In this document: positions 62,885-64,000 of the stretch, piece by piece
Layout of the letters: each line of letters starts with the position of its first letter
Position numbering within the stretch: the stretch's first letter is position 1
Assembly: GCF_048381675.1 (NCBI RefSeq)
Contig: NZ_JBLWIS010000003.1
Coordinates: forward strand, 186,001-250,000
DNA from: Advenella sp048381675
GTDB taxonomy: Bacteria; Pseudomonadota; Gammaproteobacteria; Burkholderiales; Burkholderiaceae_B
Direction: 5' to 3'
Length of the DNA: 64,000 nucleotides
The notes under the pieces: generated by a model
What the model was told of the DNA's origin: nothing
Databases searched by the model: none
What the model saw: the letters and a program-made list of their open reading frames with translations, nothing else
Translations under genes and position numbers: made by a program

Positions 62885-64000
62885 TTATACTTTTTGTGCC
62901 GTTTTTTGATAAATATTTAGGATGGATAAAGATAAAGTATTGTTTTTAGATAGATTTTGGCAATATTCATGTGCTTCTTGCTGCCATTGTTGGCGGTTGG
63001 CAGGGTTAAAGAAGATGTCTTGTAAAAGCAAGGCAAATGTCCCCGGAGAGGCAGCATTGTTCCAGGCTCGCATCATGCTGGCCACAGGCTTGCTGGTGTT
63101 GCTGCTGGCAAGCCAGGCATCCAGTTTCACCAGATGGGCATTTTCCTGCTGCTCATAAATTTGCCAAATAAACGGTTTGCCGGCCCAAATTGCCCGGATG
63201 AAGCTGTCTTCACCGCGTACAAAATTAAGCGAACCCAGCCAAAGCAAACGGTCATAGTCGCGTTGGTCTATGAATGGCAAACGAATGATCTGCAGTTGGG
63301 ATGGATTGGCGCTGATGGCGCAGATATGTGCCATTTCTGCTTCTAAGGAAGGTGCCACCCCTTCGGGAACCAGTAACAGGACAGCTTGTTTGGCATTGGC
63401 AAGTGCCTGGGCCAGTTCATTAACGGGGGCGCTTGTATAGCAAAACAAATTAATGATGGCGGTGCCCTGTTGCCAAAGGGCGAGTTGGCTGGCATTTAAA
63501 AAGGGGGCCAGGAATTTTTCTTGGGCCTGTCGGTTATTCTGCCAGTGGTCACGTTCAGAGAGCAGGTTTTTTTCGCGCAGCAAACCACCTGTCTTACCCG
63601 TAAAGCCCGGGAAGAAAAAATGTTTTACCAGGCCATTGGCTTGTGGTGAGGGTTGTGCATGAAAGCTTTCGACCCAAGGTTCTGCTGAGAGATATTCCAG
63701 ATTCAGCCATAACTTTGTCTTGCCTTTCATGGCTTGGACAAAAGCGGGTGGCGGGTCACAGGCAAATGCTTCTATAACCATTTCTGCCGGTTGTTCGTCA
63801 AAGGCGTCGTCATTGATCCAGTGAAGAACATGAATGCCTTGAACGATCTGTTCTTTTAGGGTTGGATCCAGTTCAGGGGCGATTTTCCCAAAACTGTGCA
63901 GCTCATCTACCCACAGGCGAATGGTGGCCTGGCTTTCCGCCTTTAAATCGCGTGCCAGGCGCCAGCACACACCAATGTCTCCGAAGTTATCGATAACCTT
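62885..64000 (-). CDS. earP: EF-P arginine rhamnosyltransferase EarP (N-terminus beyond window)
   Basis: At least 371 residues are visible; the frame is open to the window edge with KVIDNFGDIGVCWRLARDL, the conserved EarP opening, so only a few N-terminal residues are missing. It transfers rhamnose from TDP-rhamnose to Arg32 of EF-P, giving active EF-P in this lineage. It is encoded immediately upstream of efp, as usual in betaproteobacteria. The C-terminal EarP/DUF2331 features include LPFIDQRDYDRLLWL and SFIRAIWAGKPFIWQIY. Confidence 0.93.
   Translation of the reverse strand, partial: KVIDNFGDIGVCWRLARDLKAESQATIRLWVDELHSFGKIAPELDPTLKEQIVQGIHVLHWINDDAFDEQPAEMVIEAFACDPPPAFVQAMKGKTKLWLNLEYLSAEPWVESFHAQPSPQANGLVKHFFFPGFTGKTGGLLREKNLLSERDHWQNNRQAQEKFLAPFLNASQLALWQQGTAIINLFCYTSAPVNELAQALANAKQAVLLLVPEGVAPSLEAEMAHICAISANPSQLQIIRLPFIDQRDYDRLLWLGSLNFVRGEDSFIRAIWAGKPFIWQIYEQQENAHLVKLDAWLASSNTSKPVASMMRAWNNAASPGTFALLLQDIFFNPANRQQWQQEAHEYCQNLSKNNTLSLSILNIYQKTAQKV

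Overview
The window looks like chromosome of a betaproteobacterium in the Burkholderiales, most likely Alcaligenaceae. This is inferred from gene content only: efp paired with an EarP-type EF-P rhamnosyltransferase and Arg32 in EF-P, the TPR/cyclophilin/lpxH/cysS neighbourhood, many MHS transporters and LysR regulators, and abundant acyl-CoA catabolism. No database search was possible.

Layout. 1-4.4 kb: acyl-CoA degradation genes, namely a thiolase-fold protein lacking the catalytic Cys, a DUF35 partner, two divergently transcribed acyl-CoA dehydrogenases and an enoyl-CoA hydratase. 4.4-11.8 kb: housekeeping genes (lpxH, cyclophilin, TPR protein, cysS, a DNA glycosylase, accA, tilS, a phosphatase) and two identical tRNA-Arg genes. 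12.1-20.7 kb: an unusual catabolic locus with an MFS transporter, a LysR regulator, and an operon encoding a Rieske oxygenase, its reductase, an NAD-dependent epimerase/dehydratase, an unknown protein, a DUF1116 protein and an amidase. 20.8-24.9 kb: a small membrane protein, an MHS transporter divergent from a LysR gene, glyoxalase I and a 65-aa protein of unknown function.

25.0-36.5 kb: a block encoding an enoyl-CoA hydratase, an AraC regulator, a complete branched-chain-amino-acid-type ABC transporter, an acyl-CoA synthetase, an acyl-CoA dehydrogenase and a thiolase. It is flanked by direct repeats that resemble a tRNA-Ser terminator plus tRNA 3' end, so it is a candidate island. A decayed IS256-family element and a second copy of the 65-aa gene follow. 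38.3-42.5 kb: a folate- and B12-independent methionine synthase module (MesD, MesX/DUF1852, an FMN reductase and a divergent MetR). 42.5-52.1 kb: a TetR-controlled catabolic cluster with an alpha/beta hydrolase, SDR, amidase, enoyl-CoA hydratase, MaoC hydratase, MHS transporter, acyl-CoA dehydrogenase and acyl-CoA ligase.

52.5-64 kb: backbone again, with tRNA-Ser(GCT), lysC, a TRIC-type channel, a 2-hydroxyacid dehydrogenase, mmsB with an acyl-CoA dehydrogenase (valine-type catabolism), a CorA transporter followed by a 3 x 23-bp tandem repeat, a DUF1178 protein, an FAD oxidoreductase, a YajQ protein, a thioesterase, efp and earP (cut by the window end). The most interesting regions are the Rieske/DUF1116/amidase operon, the Mes module, the repeat-flanked island and a cyclophilin gene that appears to be a fusion with two start sites.
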